Part shown: piece after piece, positions 16,825 to 26,898 of the stretch
Position numbering within the stretch: the first letter of the stretch is position 1
How the letters are laid out: each line of letters starts with the position of its first letter
NCBI GenBank assembly: GCA_947501625.1
Contig: CANMWN010000001.1
Coordinates: forward strand, 941,319 to 1,005,318
Reading direction: 5' to 3'
DNA: 64,000 nt
Source: an uncultured Flavobacteriaceae bacterium
GTDB lineage: Bacteria; Bacteroidota; Bacteroidia; Flavobacteriales; Flavobacteriaceae
Translations under genes and position numbers: made by a program
The notes under the pieces: generated by a model
Database searches by the model: none
What the model was told of the DNA's origin: nothing
The model's input: only the letters and a program-made list of their open reading frames with translations

Positions 16825-17417
16825 ATGATGCTTATTATTACTTGAGTTGAAACTGCTAAAATAAAACCACTAAAAACCTCTTTAGACTCATGTGCTTTTA
16901 ATTTTAGCCTTGATGTAGCAATTAATCCTGCCAGAATAAATAAGAAAGCGAGAATTATAATTAAGTTTAAATGGTAGTTAAAACTAAACATTATTAAAAA
17001 ACCTATTAAGCCTCCAATTCCTATTGTGTGCAGACTGATTTTAAAGTTCTTATACAATAATAAATAAGCCACTAATAACGTAATAGTCATTCCAAAATAA
17101 TAGATGGCTAATTCATTTATCATATTGGTTCTGTATAGTAATATACCTAAGATATACGATAATATCGTAAAAAACAATAATGGAAATTTTCTTTCTTCAG
17201 TAGTTTCCATATCATAAGTTGTAATTAATTTCAATGCTTTGAGCAAATAAATGAAGATTAACGGAAGAAAATACGTTGTTATAAGAGTAGATAAGATGAT
17301 TGAGTTTTTAACTCCGCTATCAATATGTCTTGGTAAAAAAATAAAATATAAAACAGTACCAATTATTGGAAAAATAATAGGATGGAATATATATGAGATA
17401 ATTGAGTTAAATTTCAT
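16812..17417 (-). CDS. PAP2-like polytopic membrane protein with degenerate active site
   Basis: 201 aa, about six membrane helices. A C-terminal stretch SRLKLKAHESKE (about 169-180) matches the third phosphatase motif SRx5Hx3D with Glu in place of Asp. LHTIGIGG sits where PSGH would be expected, and no clear KxxxxxxRP is present. It may be a divergent lipid phosphatase relative, but activity is doubtful. It is 4 bases downstream of rpoN on the same strand. Confidence 0.65.
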   Translation of the reverse strand: MKFNSIISYIFHPIIFPIIGTVLYFIFLPRHIDSGVKNSIILSTLITTYFLPLIFIYLLKALKLITTYDMETTEERKFPLLFFTILSYILGILLYRTNMINELAIYYFGMTITLLVAYLLLYKNFKISLHTIGIGGLIGFLIMFSFNYHLNLIIILAFLFILAGLIATSRLKLKAHESKEVFSGFILAVSTQVIISIIYNM

Positions 17418-17421
17418 AGTG

Positions 17422-18879
17422 TTATAATTTTTTTCTTAATCTAGCAACGGGAATATCTAGTTGCTCTCGATATTTAGCAATTGTTCTTCTTGCAATTGGA
17501 TACCCTTTTTCTTTTAATAATTCTGATAATTTATCATCAGTATAAGGTTTCTTCTTGTCTTCATTTTCTACAACTGTTTCCAAAATTTTCTTAATTTCTC
17601 TAGTTGATACATCTTCACCTTGATCATTTTTCATGGCTTCAGAGAAAAATTCCTTAATCAATTTGGTGCCATAAGGAGTAGAAACATATTTGCTATTTGC
17701 CACTCTAGAAACGGTCGAAACATCCATTTCAATTTTGTCAGCAATATCTTTTAAAATCATAGGTTTTAACTTACGTTCATCGCCAGTTAAAAAATATTCA
17801 GATTGATATTGCATAATTGAACTCATAGTCAATAATAACGTTTGTTGACGTTGTTTTATAGCATCAATAAACCATTTTGCAGCATCTAGTTTTTGTTTAA
17901 TAAACATAACCGCATCTTTTTGAGACTTCGTTTTTTTAGTAGAATCTTTATAGCCTTTCAACATATTGTTATAAGTTGAAGAAACATGTAATTCTGGAGC
18001 ATTTCTTGCATTCAATGTTAATTCCAATTCTCCTTCAACAATTCTTATAGTAAAGTCAGGTACAATTTGTTCTGCTATTTTGTTATTACCAATATATGAG
18101 CCTCCAGGTTTTGGATTTAATTTTTCAATTTCCAAGATTGCATCTTTCAATTCAATTTCTGAGATGTTAAATTTTTGCAATAATTTTTTATAATGTTTTT
18201 TTGCAAATGCCTCAAATGCTTCGTTTAAAATTTTAATAGCAGTAGTTCTACTTGGCTTTTCTTCTTTTCTTTCTAGTTGTAGAACAAGGCATTCGCTTAA
18301 ATCTCTTGCGCCAACACCAGCAGGATCTAATTGATGTACAATTTTAAGAAGTTTTAAAACTTCATCAGTATCGGTAAATACATTTTGAGTAAATGCTAAA
18401 TCATCAACTATATCATCTATTCCTCTACGTATATAACCACTTTCATCAATACTACCAATTAAAAATTCTGCAATAATTCTTTCTTGTTCATTGAAACGAT
18501 AGGTATTCAATTGACTTTTTAAATGCTGATTAAAACTTGTGCCACTTGCATAAGGCACGCTTTTGTCATCATCGTCTGCAGAATAATTATTTGTTTGAGT
18601 TTTATATGAAGGCATTTCATCATCACTCAAATATTCATCTATATTGATATCTTGAGTATCAATACTTTCACTGTCAGATGAATCATCGTATTCATTTGCG
18701 CCTAAATCATCAAAGTTATCGGTTTCTTCTTTACCGCTTTCAAGTGCTGGATTTTCTTCAATCTCTTGTTTCAACCGTTGTTCAAAAGCCTGTGTAGGCA
18801 ATTGAATTAATTTCATCAACTGAATTTGTTGAGGAGAAAGTTTTTGAGATAATTTATATTGAAGATGTTGTTTTAGCAT
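17422..18879 (-). CDS. rpoN: RNA polymerase sigma-54 factor
   Basis: 485 aa. Region I is Gln/Leu-rich (QKLSPQQIQLMKLIQLP). An acidic region II (about 45-105) is followed by the core-binding domain, a helix-turn-helix (IADKIEMDVSTVSRVANS) and the terminal RpoN box ARRTIAKYREQL, which recognises the -24 element. It directs transcription that depends on bacterial enhancer-binding ATPases, none of which is in this window. It is downstream of asnS, a conserved flavobacterial neighbourhood. Confidence 0.97.
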   Translation of the reverse strand: MLKQHLQYKLSQKLSPQQIQLMKLIQLPTQAFEQRLKQEIEENPALESGKEETDNFDDLGANEYDDSSDSESIDTQDINIDEYLSDDEMPSYKTQTNNYSADDDDKSVPYASGTSFNQHLKSQLNTYRFNEQERIIAEFLIGSIDESGYIRRGIDDIVDDLAFTQNVFTDTDEVLKLLKIVHQLDPAGVGARDLSECLVLQLERKEEKPSRTTAIKILNEAFEAFAKKHYKKLLQKFNISEIELKDAILEIEKLNPKPGGSYIGNNKIAEQIVPDFTIRIVEGELELTLNARNAPELHVSSTYNNMLKGYKDSTKKTKSQKDAVMFIKQKLDAAKWFIDAIKQRQQTLLLTMSSIMQYQSEYFLTGDERKLKPMILKDIADKIEMDVSTVSRVANSKYVSTPYGTKLIKEFFSEAMKNDQGEDVSTREIKKILETVVENEDKKKPYTDDKLSELLKEKGYPIARRTIAKYREQLDIPVARLRKKL

Positions 18880-18944
18880 AGAATTTTTAACAATTAAATC
18901 AAAAATACAATAAATTAATTTATTTTATGACTTCTAATTTAATA

Positions 18945-20378
18945 TTAAAATTCAGCATTTTGCGGTGTTCTAGGATAAGGGATTACATCTTTAATATTAC
19001 CCATTCCTGTTACAAATTGAACAAGTCTCTCAAAACCTAATCCAAAACCACTATGAACAGCAGTTCCAAATTTACGAGTATCTAAATACCACCACAATTC
19101 TTTTTCATCTATATCTAAAGCAGAAATCTTATCTTTTAAAACATCCAATCGCTCTTCACGTTGACTTCCACCAGCAATTTCTCCAATTCCAGGGAAAAGG
19201 ATATCCATTGCTCTTACAGTTTTTCCATCATCATTTAATCGCATATAAAATGCTTTAATATTTGCTGGGTAATCGAATAAAATTACAGGACATTTGAAAT
19301 GTTTTTCTACTAGAAAACGCTCATGTTCACTTTGTAAATCCGCTCCCCATTCATTGATTGGAAATTGAAATTTCTTTTTCTTGTTTGGTTTGCTGTTTCT
19401 TAAAATATCGATAGCCTCTGTATAACTTACTCGCATAAAGTTATTTTCAGTAACAAACTTTAACTTTTCAATCAAACTCATTTCACTTCGTTGATTGGCA
19501 GGTTTAGATTTTTCTTCTTGGAGTAACCTATTTTCTAAAAATATAATATCATCTTCACAATGTTCTAAGACATCTTTGATTACCTCTTTAATAAAATTTT
19601 CACCTAAGTCCATGTTTCCATCTAGGTCCATAAATGCAACTTCTGGCTCAACCATCCAAAATTCTGCAAGGTGGCGCGTAGTATTAGAGTTTTCAGCTCT
19701 AAAAGTTGGTCCGAAAGTGTAAACTTTACCCAAAGCCATTGCATAGGTTTCTGCTTCTAATTGTCCAGAAACAGTTAGGTTTGTTTCTTTTCCAAAAAAG
19801 TCTTGTGAATAATCTACTTTTCCATCTTCAGTTTTTGGAGCGTCATTAGGCTCAAAAACAGAAACTTTGAACATTTCTCCAGCTCCTTCGGCATCGGAAC
19901 CAGTTATAATTGGAGCATGAAAATTATAAAACCCATTTTCGGTGAAGTATTTATGTATGGCATATGAAACTCTTGATCGAACTCTCATTACTGCCGAAAA
20001 AGTATTCGTTCTAATTCTTAAATGTGCGTTTTCACGCAAAAATTCAAGACTATGTTTTTTAGGCTGAATAGGATATTCTTCAGGATTTGAGACACCTAAT
20101 ATTTCAATCTTTGATGCTTGAATTTCAACTTTTTGACCTTTTCCTTGACTTTCTACTAAAGTTCCAGTAATTGCTACAGCCGCACCTGTATTTATTTGTT
20201 TTAAGACTTCTTCTTCAGTATTTTCAAAATCTACAACACATTGGATGTTATTAATAGTAGAACCATCATTCAAAGCAATAAAACGATTGCTTCTAAATGT
20301 TCTTACCCAACCTTTAACAAGTACTTCTTGTGCTATTTTATCTGAACGTAATAATTCAGCAACTGTATTCTTCATCAT
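18945..20378 (-). CDS. asnS: Asparaginyl-tRNA synthetase
   Basis: 477 aa class IIb synthetase with an N-terminal OB-fold anticodon-binding domain (about 1-110) and a catalytic core containing [13 protein letters not shown], the motif 2 region [20 protein letters not shown] and motif 3 [13 protein letters not shown]. It charges tRNA-Asn directly. There are two consecutive ATG codons at the start (MMKN) and either could be used. Confidence 0.96.
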   Translation of the reverse strand: MMKNTVAELLRSDKIAQEVLVKGWVRTFRSNRFIALNDGSTINNIQCVVDFENTEEEVLKQINTGAAVAITGTLVESQGKGQKVEIQASKIEILGVSNPEEYPIQPKKHSLEFLRENAHLRIRTNTFSAVMRVRSRVSYAIHKYFTENGFYNFHAPIITGSDAEGAGEMFKVSVFEPNDAPKTEDGKVDYSQDFFGKETNLTVSGQLEAETYAMALGKVYTFGPTFRAENSNTTRHLAEFWMVEPEVAFMDLDGNMDLGENFIKEVIKDVLEHCEDDIIFLENRLLQEEKSKPANQRSEMSLIEKLKFVTENNFMRVSYTEAIDILRNSKPNKKKKFQFPINEWGADLQSEHERFLVEKHFKCPVILFDYPANIKAFYMRLNDDGKTVRAMDILFPGIGEIAGGSQREERLDVLKDKISALDIDEKELWWYLDTRKFGTAVHSGFGLGFERLVQFVTGMGNIKDVIPYPRTPQNAEF

Positions 20379-20442
20379 TTCTTAAAAAATTGAATGGCAA
20401 AGATACTGAATGAATTGCTAAAAATAAATCAAGAAAATAGAT

Positions 20443-22818
20443 TTATTCTTCAACATTTTCATCTTCTAGCGGAAGGATTGGAACAATTGGTTTTTTCAAT
20501 GTTTTCTTATTGGCAATTCTTGATTCTAATGTTAAAAGTAACGAAGGTAATAACAGTAAGTTTGATAACATAGCGAATAGTAAAGTGATTGAAACTAACC
20601 CTCCAAGCGCTTTAGTACCGCCAAAACTAGAAATGGTAAATACTAAAAATCCGAAGAATAAAACAATTGATGTGTAGAACATACTAACTCCTGTTTCTCT
20701 AAGCGCAGCATAAACAGATTTTTTTACTTTCCATCTGTTTACTTGTAACTCCTGTCTATATTTTGCTAAAAAGTGTATAGTGTCATCTACCGAAATTCCA
20801 AAAGCAATACTAAACACAAGTATAGTTGATGGTTTCAAAGGTATTTGAAAATAACCCATTAATCCAGCAGTAATTAATAAAGGTAAAATGTTTGGTAAAA
20901 TGGATATCAATATCATTTTAACTGATCTAAACATAAATGCCATAAAAATAGCAATCAAAAGGATAGCCAGTGAGAGAGATAATACTAAATTGTTAATTAA
21001 ATATTTTGTTCCTTTTAAGAAAACCAAGGCTTTTCCAGTCATCGAAACGTCATATTTTTCAGATTTGAAAACATTATCAATTCTAGAATTGAGACGCTCT
21101 TCAATGCCTTCCATTTTGGTTGTGCCGACATCTTTCATGAATGTTGTTATTCTTGCGTATTGACCTGTAGAATCAACAAAGTTTTTCAACATATCAGCAT
21201 TACTAGCAGAATTCTTAGCATAGGATAAGATGTAGTTTTTATCTTGATTGGTTGGTAATTGATAGTATTTCGGTATTCCGCTATAAAAAGCCTGCTTTGA
21301 ATATTTGACCAAATTCACAACTGATACAGGTTTTGATAGTTCAGGAATTTCATCAATAGTTTCATTTAGTTTTTCAATTCGTTTGAGAGTTGAAAGTTCC
21401 ATAACACCTTTTGGTTCATTGGTGTTTATCAAAATTTCCAATGGCATTATTCCTCCAAATTCTTTTTCAAAAAATAAAATATCACTGTAAAATTCTTTAC
21501 TTTTTGGCATATCATCAATCAAACTTCCAGAAATTTTCATTTGATATAAACCAATCATACTTGCAATAATTACTGCAACGGTACTCGCATAAATTGTAAA
21601 ACGATGATTTCGTACCATGTTTTCCATCCAATTGACAATTACATCCATCCAAGTTCTATCTAAATGTTTTAGATGTTTGTGTTTTGGCATTGGCATGAAA
21701 CTATAAATGATAGGAATCAAACATAGCGCTAATATGAAAATAGTTATAATATTTATAGAAGCTATTATTCCAAATTCGGCAAGTAAATCACTTTTAGTAA
21801 AAATAAATGTTGCAAAACCAGAAGCTGTCGTAATATTGGTCATTAAAGTTGCGCTACCAATTTTGGTAATTACACGCTGTAAACTTTTTGCCTGATTTCC
21901 ATGATTTTTTATTTCTTGCTGATATTTATTAATAAAAAATACAGCATTGGGAACTCCAATTACAATTATTAATGGCGGAATAAGAGCCATCAAAACAGAA
22001 ATTTCATATCTGAACCAGCCAATAAAACCAAATGCCCAAACAACACCAACCATAACAACAAGAAGCGTAATAAATGTTGCTCTAAATGATCTGAAAAAGA
22101 AAAAGAAAATGATTGCAGTTACTGCTAAGGCTAGTAATACAAACATCCGCATTTCTCCAATTATGTTTTCAGCATTCATTGTTCTGATATAAGGCATGCC
22201 AGAGACGCGAACATTTACATTATTCTCTTCTTCAAATTGCTTTATGAGTGGATTGAATTTTTTAGAAATTAAATCTCTTCTTATAGAAGTATTTACAACA
22301 TCTTTTTTTATGTAAATAACCGTTTGAAGTGTTTCAGTATCTTTATTATATAAGATATTTTCGTAAAATGGTAAGTTTTCAAAAAGATCTTTTTTGATTA
22401 CTGTAATATCTTCTTTAGTTCGTGGGGGGTTTTCGTAAAGTGAAGAGGTAATGAATTTTTTACCATCATCATCTCTTTCTAATTTTTTAATATCTCCAAT
22501 TGCAATCGTGTAGTCTATTTCAGGAAAACTATCAATTTGTTTAGCAAGTTTGTTCCAGTTATTAAATTTTGTTGGATTAAAAATTGTAGAATCTTTTATT
22601 CCAATAACAATAACATTTCCTTCTTCCCCAAAATATTCTAAAAACTGATCATATTGAATATTTACTTCATGATCTTTGGGCATTAAATTTGCTTCTGTGT
22701 AAGAGAATCTCATATGCTCCCACTGAGTAGTCATAAAGTAGGTAGCAATACCTAAAAGCAATAAAATAAGAAATCTCCCTTTAATAATGATTCGGGAGAT
22801 TCGAGTCCAAAAATCCAT
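20443..22818 (-). CDS. MMPL/RND-superfamily exporter
   Basis: 791 aa, two homologous halves. Each has one N-terminal helix, a periplasmic domain and a bundle of five helices, 12 helices in total. The sequence GISVDDTIHFLAKY in the second half is the conserved proton-relay region, and VGVPNAVFFINKY is its counterpart in the first. Unlike the pump at the left edge, it has no adaptor or TolC partner. Such MMPL-like proteins move lipids or hydrophobic compounds, but the substrate here is unknown. Confidence 0.88.
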   Translation of the reverse strand: MDFWTRISRIIIKGRFLILLLLGIATYFMTTQWEHMRFSYTEANLMPKDHEVNIQYDQFLEYFGEEGNVIVIGIKDSTIFNPTKFNNWNKLAKQIDSFPEIDYTIAIGDIKKLERDDDGKKFITSSLYENPPRTKEDITVIKKDLFENLPFYENILYNKDTETLQTVIYIKKDVVNTSIRRDLISKKFNPLIKQFEEENNVNVRVSGMPYIRTMNAENIIGEMRMFVLLALAVTAIIFFFFFRSFRATFITLLVVMVGVVWAFGFIGWFRYEISVLMALIPPLIIVIGVPNAVFFINKYQQEIKNHGNQAKSLQRVITKIGSATLMTNITTASGFATFIFTKSDLLAEFGIIASINIITIFILALCLIPIIYSFMPMPKHKHLKHLDRTWMDVIVNWMENMVRNHRFTIYASTVAVIIASMIGLYQMKISGSLIDDMPKSKEFYSDILFFEKEFGGIMPLEILINTNEPKGVMELSTLKRIEKLNETIDEIPELSKPVSVVNLVKYSKQAFYSGIPKYYQLPTNQDKNYILSYAKNSASNADMLKNFVDSTGQYARITTFMKDVGTTKMEGIEERLNSRIDNVFKSEKYDVSMTGKALVFLKGTKYLINNLVLSLSLAILLIAIFMAFMFRSVKMILISILPNILPLLITAGLMGYFQIPLKPSTILVFSIAFGISVDDTIHFLAKYRQELQVNRWKVKKSVYAALRETGVSMFYTSIVLFFGFLVFTISSFGGTKALGGLVSITLLFAMLSNLLLLPSLLLTLESRIANKKTLKKPIVPILPLEDENVEE

Positions 22819-22863
22819 TCACAAAATTTGCCGTAAAGATAGGCAAATAGTTTAGTTTAATTT

Positions 22864-25377
22864 TTAAAAATCTAAACTAAGATGATAGGTTAATTTCACT
22901 GAAAGATTGTCACTCCATTCAGGATTTTTATAAGAACCATATCTATAAAAACCGCTAAAGCCTAAACCTTTAAATATTTTATTTAATTCAATTCCACTTT
23001 CAAAATAACCTTTTTGCATAGTTTTAAACTGAATTCCAGTATGATTTATGGGATTTTCTAAATCTCCAATAGCTGCTCTAGAAACCAGACTGATTTCAGG
23101 AGCGAAACGTTTACCTATTCTTAAGCGTTTAAAAAATTGATGCTTCACTTGCAACATCGCATATTTGTCAGAAATAAACTCATTATAACCCATTGTTTCA
23201 AAACTATTTCTGCCAGCAAAAGTTACTCTTTTTATAAAAGGATTTTTAAAAGTATAATTTGGAGTTGAATTATATAAATGAGAAATTGGTGCATCACCAA
23301 ACATAACACCTCCTTGAAACAATAAATGTGTTGTAGCTTTTCTAACTCTTTTAATTTTATGAATTGCTTGAAAATTTACTTGCGTAAAATCAAAATCTCC
23401 ATCCAAAACATTATCAAAACTCTTAGTAAGTTGTATTGTATATTGAGGGTAATCATTCTTGATTTTTGTTTTCCCAATTGGCGAATTCATGTATTCATTT
23501 TTGGGATTGAATTGCAAGCCAACAGTTGCTGTAGTCAATTTATAGTCAGTCAATAAATTAGAATTAGAAATATACTGATAGTTAAATTTAGGAGTGTATC
23601 TACCGCTACTTAATTTAACTTTAGCCTCTAAGTTTGGCTGTAAATCGTGTTCGAAATCTAAACTTGTCATTTTATAATTATAGAACTTACTTACATTAAC
23701 ATTTCTTGGATTGAACAATATAAAAGAATTGTTTTTTGCAATAAAATCAAGACTCGCTGCTTCTTTTATGTCATTGGTGTGACTTGCTCCTATCCAAGTA
23801 TTATTATCTCGATTTAATCTGACTGCTCCGCCAACATGATATTTAAAATCTTTATCTTTAGTTCCATAGGCCAAATAAGATTCTAAGCGATATTTTTTAG
23901 AGAAGTTGGTGTTAGTAATTCCGCCAAAACCAACTCTTAGCCCTTCGTAATTATTTAAAGCCATAATTTTACCTAAATCTAGGTTGATGTATTTGGTCGA
24001 TAAATACCCTTTGAGTAGATTTCTAGCAAAAGTGATTTTACTTTCTATACCTTCTTTTTCAATAATACTATCAATAACTACATAGGTTTCATTTCCTCTT
24101 TTAGTTAATGAATCGGTTCTAAATTTATTCCAAAAAGACTCATCTTTAGTATAGGCACTTTCATCAATTTCAATTGTATTAGAAGATTTCTTGACCTTTA
24201 CAGGAGTGTTTATTTCTATATCGAAATGATCGGTTTTGGAACTAAAATAGGACACATCAGATGCGTCTTTAGTGTTGTTTTGAGTTGAAATAGAATCTTT
24301 TTTTCCTTTACTGAAACCAATCATTCCGCCAAAAAAAGACATTGCGTCATCGTTTTCTCCTTTTTTGATAGTGATATGTGTTTGAATAGGAAACCAAATG
24401 TTATTTTCGGATATATAGTCAAAGTTTTGAGTTGCTTTAACATCAATAATACCTCTAAGTTCTGCAATTGCACCTGTGATAGCATACGATTGATTGTCTA
24501 GGTACAATACACCTTCTAAACCAACTACTTTTCCTTTTTTTAAAGGTTTGAAATAAATCATATAAGAACTTCCATTAGCATTAGAAACAGTATCTAAAAT
24601 TTGATAATCATAATGTTTTAATGCATTTTTTGCTATTGGATTAACATATTTGGTTCCAGCAATTGTGTAGGTTTCATTATAAAACGAAAAATCTTGAATA
24701 TTTAGTGCAAGCAGCTCATAAATTGGCTGTTTGAAACCAGCCATTCTTGAAGCAAGTATTTTCTCTTTTTTCTTTTTGCCTTTTTCAAATAGATGTTCAG
24801 CAATTTTTTCGGTTAAATATAAGTGGCTTCTATCTATTTGTTTTTTGAATTTATAGTTTGTTGAATCTACTTTTACAAATTCTTTGACACCATTATTTAG
24901 TTTGTAAATAGTATCAATATTTCCAGTAATAGAGTCAGGATTTGCAGTTACTAATAATTTATTATAAGCATTGAATTTAAAAGAATTAAGGCTTGTTTCA
25001 ATATTATTTTGCTTCTTGTTTTTTATAGCATTCCTTATAATTCTTAATGCAGGGTTTTCAGCATTGGTAATGACGACTTCATTTAAACTTTCAATACTTT
25101 GATTAAGCTTAATTTTTATAAAAGAAGTATTTTCTTTTATGATTACTTTTTTTGATTCATAGCCAATATATGATATTCTAAGTTCAGTAATTTTTAATGG
25201 AGATTCTAAAGTAAATTTCCCATCAACATCAGTTATAGTGCCTTGATTATTGTTGGTAAGTATATTTGCAAACGGTAGAGGTTCATTCGTTTTATTGTCT
25301 ATTAATAACCCAGAAATTTGTTCTTGTGACAATGCTATCAATGGTAAAAAAATAATGAATAGTAATACTTTTTTCAT
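22864..25377 (-). CDS. DUF5686 outer-membrane protein with carboxypeptidase-like regulatory domain
   Basis: 837 aa. A signal peptide (to about ALSQ, residue 18) is followed by a CarboxypepD_reg-like beta-sandwich (about 20-105: GLLIDNKTNEPLPFANILT, DVDGKFTLES), the plug-like extension seen in TonB-dependent receptors. A long DUF5686 region then ends in repeated barrel strands and a terminal aromatic (SLDF). It is probably an outer-membrane barrel. The molecular function of DUF5686 is not established. It is followed on the same strand by the MMPL exporter (45-base gap), so cotranscription is possible. Confidence 0.85.
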   Translation of the reverse strand: MKKVLLFIIFLPLIALSQEQISGLLIDNKTNEPLPFANILTNNNQGTITDVDGKFTLESPLKITELRISYIGYESKKVIIKENTSFIKIKLNQSIESLNEVVITNAENPALRIIRNAIKNKKQNNIETSLNSFKFNAYNKLLVTANPDSITGNIDTIYKLNNGVKEFVKVDSTNYKFKKQIDRSHLYLTEKIAEHLFEKGKKKKEKILASRMAGFKQPIYELLALNIQDFSFYNETYTIAGTKYVNPIAKNALKHYDYQILDTVSNANGSSYMIYFKPLKKGKVVGLEGVLYLDNQSYAITGAIAELRGIIDVKATQNFDYISENNIWFPIQTHITIKKGENDDAMSFFGGMIGFSKGKKDSISTQNNTKDASDVSYFSSKTDHFDIEINTPVKVKKSSNTIEIDESAYTKDESFWNKFRTDSLTKRGNETYVVIDSIIEKEGIESKITFARNLLKGYLSTKYINLDLGKIMALNNYEGLRVGFGGITNTNFSKKYRLESYLAYGTKDKDFKYHVGGAVRLNRDNNTWIGASHTNDIKEAASLDFIAKNNSFILFNPRNVNVSKFYNYKMTSLDFEHDLQPNLEAKVKLSSGRYTPKFNYQYISNSNLLTDYKLTTATVGLQFNPKNEYMNSPIGKTKIKNDYPQYTIQLTKSFDNVLDGDFDFTQVNFQAIHKIKRVRKATTHLLFQGGVMFGDAPISHLYNSTPNYTFKNPFIKRVTFAGRNSFETMGYNEFISDKYAMLQVKHQFFKRLRIGKRFAPEISLVSRAAIGDLENPINHTGIQFKTMQKGYFESGIELNKIFKGLGFSGFYRYGSYKNPEWSDNLSVKLTYHLSLDF

Positions 25378-25423
25378 AAGTTGTCTTTGAATTAAAACGA
25401 CAAGTAACGCAAAATGTTACAAT

Positions 25424-25450
25424 AAAAAAATCCGCAAATAGCGGATTTAT
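25424..25450 (-). terminator. Rho-independent terminator after frr
   Basis: On the minus strand AATCCGC-TATTT-GCGGATT is followed by a run of T, 20 bases after the frr stop. It separates pyrH-frr from the DUF5686 gene. Confidence 0.82.
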
Positions 25451-25470
25451 ATTTTTTAGCAAATGTTTAA

Positions 25471-26025
25471 CTAAACAGTTAAAATATCAATTTCTTTTTT
25501 AGCATACATTTCATCAATTTTTTTGATATAACTGTCAGTTAAATCTTGAACTGTTCCTTCTGCATTTTTTTTCATATCATCAGAAACATCAACTTTTTTA
25601 ATATCGTTATTAGCATCTTTTCTAGCATTTCTAACACTTATTTTGTCGTGTTCACTTGCAGCTTTTGCTTGTTTTGCAAGTTGTTTTCTACGTTCTTCAG
25701 TTAATGGAGGTACATTGATGATAATCATTTCACCATTACTCATTGGATTAAAACCAAGATTTGCAATCATTATACCTCTTTCAATTTCTTGTAGCATTGC
25801 TTTTTCCCAAGGTTGAACAGAAATAGTTTGACCGTCAGGAGTATTGATATTTGATACTTGAGAAAGAGGAGTTTGCGAACCATAATAATCAACCATAACT
25901 CCTGCAAGCATTGATGGAGTAGCCTTTCCAGCTCTGATATTTCGTAACTCTTTTTCTAAATGCAAAATTGCATTATCCATCTGCTCTTTAGCAGTATCTA
26001 TAATAAAATCAATTTCTTCGTTCAT
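25471..26025 (-). CDS. frr: Ribosome recycling factor
   Basis: 184 aa, exact family length. Typical motifs are LEKELRNIRAGKATPSML, NVPPLTEERRKQLAKQAK and VRNARKDAN. With EF-G it splits post-termination ribosomes. It lies 25 bases downstream of pyrH, as in most bacteria. Confidence 0.97.
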   Translation of the reverse strand: MNEEIDFIIDTAKEQMDNAILHLEKELRNIRAGKATPSMLAGVMVDYYGSQTPLSQVSNINTPDGQTISVQPWEKAMLQEIERGIMIANLGFNPMSNGEMIIINVPPLTEERRKQLAKQAKAASEHDKISVRNARKDANNDIKKVDVSDDMKKNAEGTVQDLTDSYIKKIDEMYAKKEIDILTV

Positions 26026-26050
26026 TTTGATAATTTTTTATTTCCGACTA

Positions 26051-26758
26051 TTAATTAGCAACAATTGTTCCAATATTTTCTCCAGAAACTACTTTAAGTA
26101 AGTTTCCGCGAGTATTCATATCAAAAACTATAATAGGTAATTCATTTTCTTGACTTAATGTGAAAGCAGTTGTGTCCATTATTTTTAGGCCTTTCTTAAG
26201 CACATCAGTAAAAGTAATATTTTCATACTTTATTGCATTCTCATTCTTTTCAGGATCTGAATCGTAAACACCATCAACTCTAGTTCCTTTTAAAATAACA
26301 TCAGCATTTACTTCAATTGCTCTCAACACTGCTGCAGAATCCGTAGTGAAAAATGGATTCCCAGTTCCAGAACCAAAAATTACGACTCTACCTTTTTCAA
26401 GATGTCTTACAGCTTTTCTTTTTATATATGGTTCGGCTATTGCCTCAATTTTTATGGCAGTTTGTAGTCTTGTTTGCACATCAGCATCTTCTAAAGCACT
26501 TTGTAATGCCAATCCGTTAATTACTGTTGCAAGCATTCCCATATAATCTGCTTGAACACGATCCATACCATTACTTGCTCCAGCAACACCTCTAAAAATA
26601 TTTCCACCACCAATTACAATTGCGACTTCAATGCCTTTGTCAACAATTTCTTTAATATCTATTGCGTACTCTGCTAATCTTTTTGGGTCTATACCGTAGT
26701 TGCGTTCACCCATTAAAGCCTCACCACTCAGTTTTAGAAGTATTCTTTTATAATTCAT
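26051..26758 (-). CDS. pyrH: UMP kinase
   Basis: 235 aa amino-acid-kinase-fold enzyme converting UMP to UDP. It shows the start [14 protein letters not shown], the glycine loop [26 protein letters not shown] and [13 protein letters not shown]. It is hexameric and usually regulated by GTP/UTP. It is separated from tsf by a terminator and a new -7 box, so pyrH-frr is probably its own transcript. Confidence 0.97.
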   Translation of the reverse strand: MNYKRILLKLSGEALMGERNYGIDPKRLAEYAIDIKEIVDKGIEVAIVIGGGNIFRGVAGASNGMDRVQADYMGMLATVINGLALQSALEDADVQTRLQTAIKIEAIAEPYIKRKAVRHLEKGRVVIFGSGTGNPFFTTDSAAVLRAIEVNADVILKGTRVDGVYDSDPEKNENAIKYENITFTDVLKKGLKIMDTTAFTLSQENELPIIVFDMNTRGNLLKVVSGENIGTIVAN

Positions 26759-26777
26759 AATTTATTTGAAAGTTATG

Positions 26778-26785
26778 CAAATATA
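26778..26785 (-). promoter_or_regulatory. -7 box for pyrH-frr
   Basis: On the minus strand TATATTTG lies 19 bases upstream of the pyrH ATG, directly after the tsf terminator. The -33 region is AT-rich with no clear TTG. Confidence 0.55.
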
Positions 26786-26849
26786 ATAAATAGGATGTTG
26801 GATTTTAAAATTTGTTATTGGATTATTTTTTCTGAATTTATTGCAAATA

Positions 26850-26877
26850 AAAAGTCTCGATAAAAATCGAGACTTTT
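26850..26877 (-). terminator. Rho-independent terminator after tsf
   Basis: GTCTCGAT/ATCGAGAC stem with an AAAA-type loop, flanked by A4/T4. It lies 22 bases downstream of the tsf stop and ends the ribosomal-protein transcript. Confidence 0.82.
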
Positions 26878-26898
26878 AAAAATATTATTTAAAGAAGT

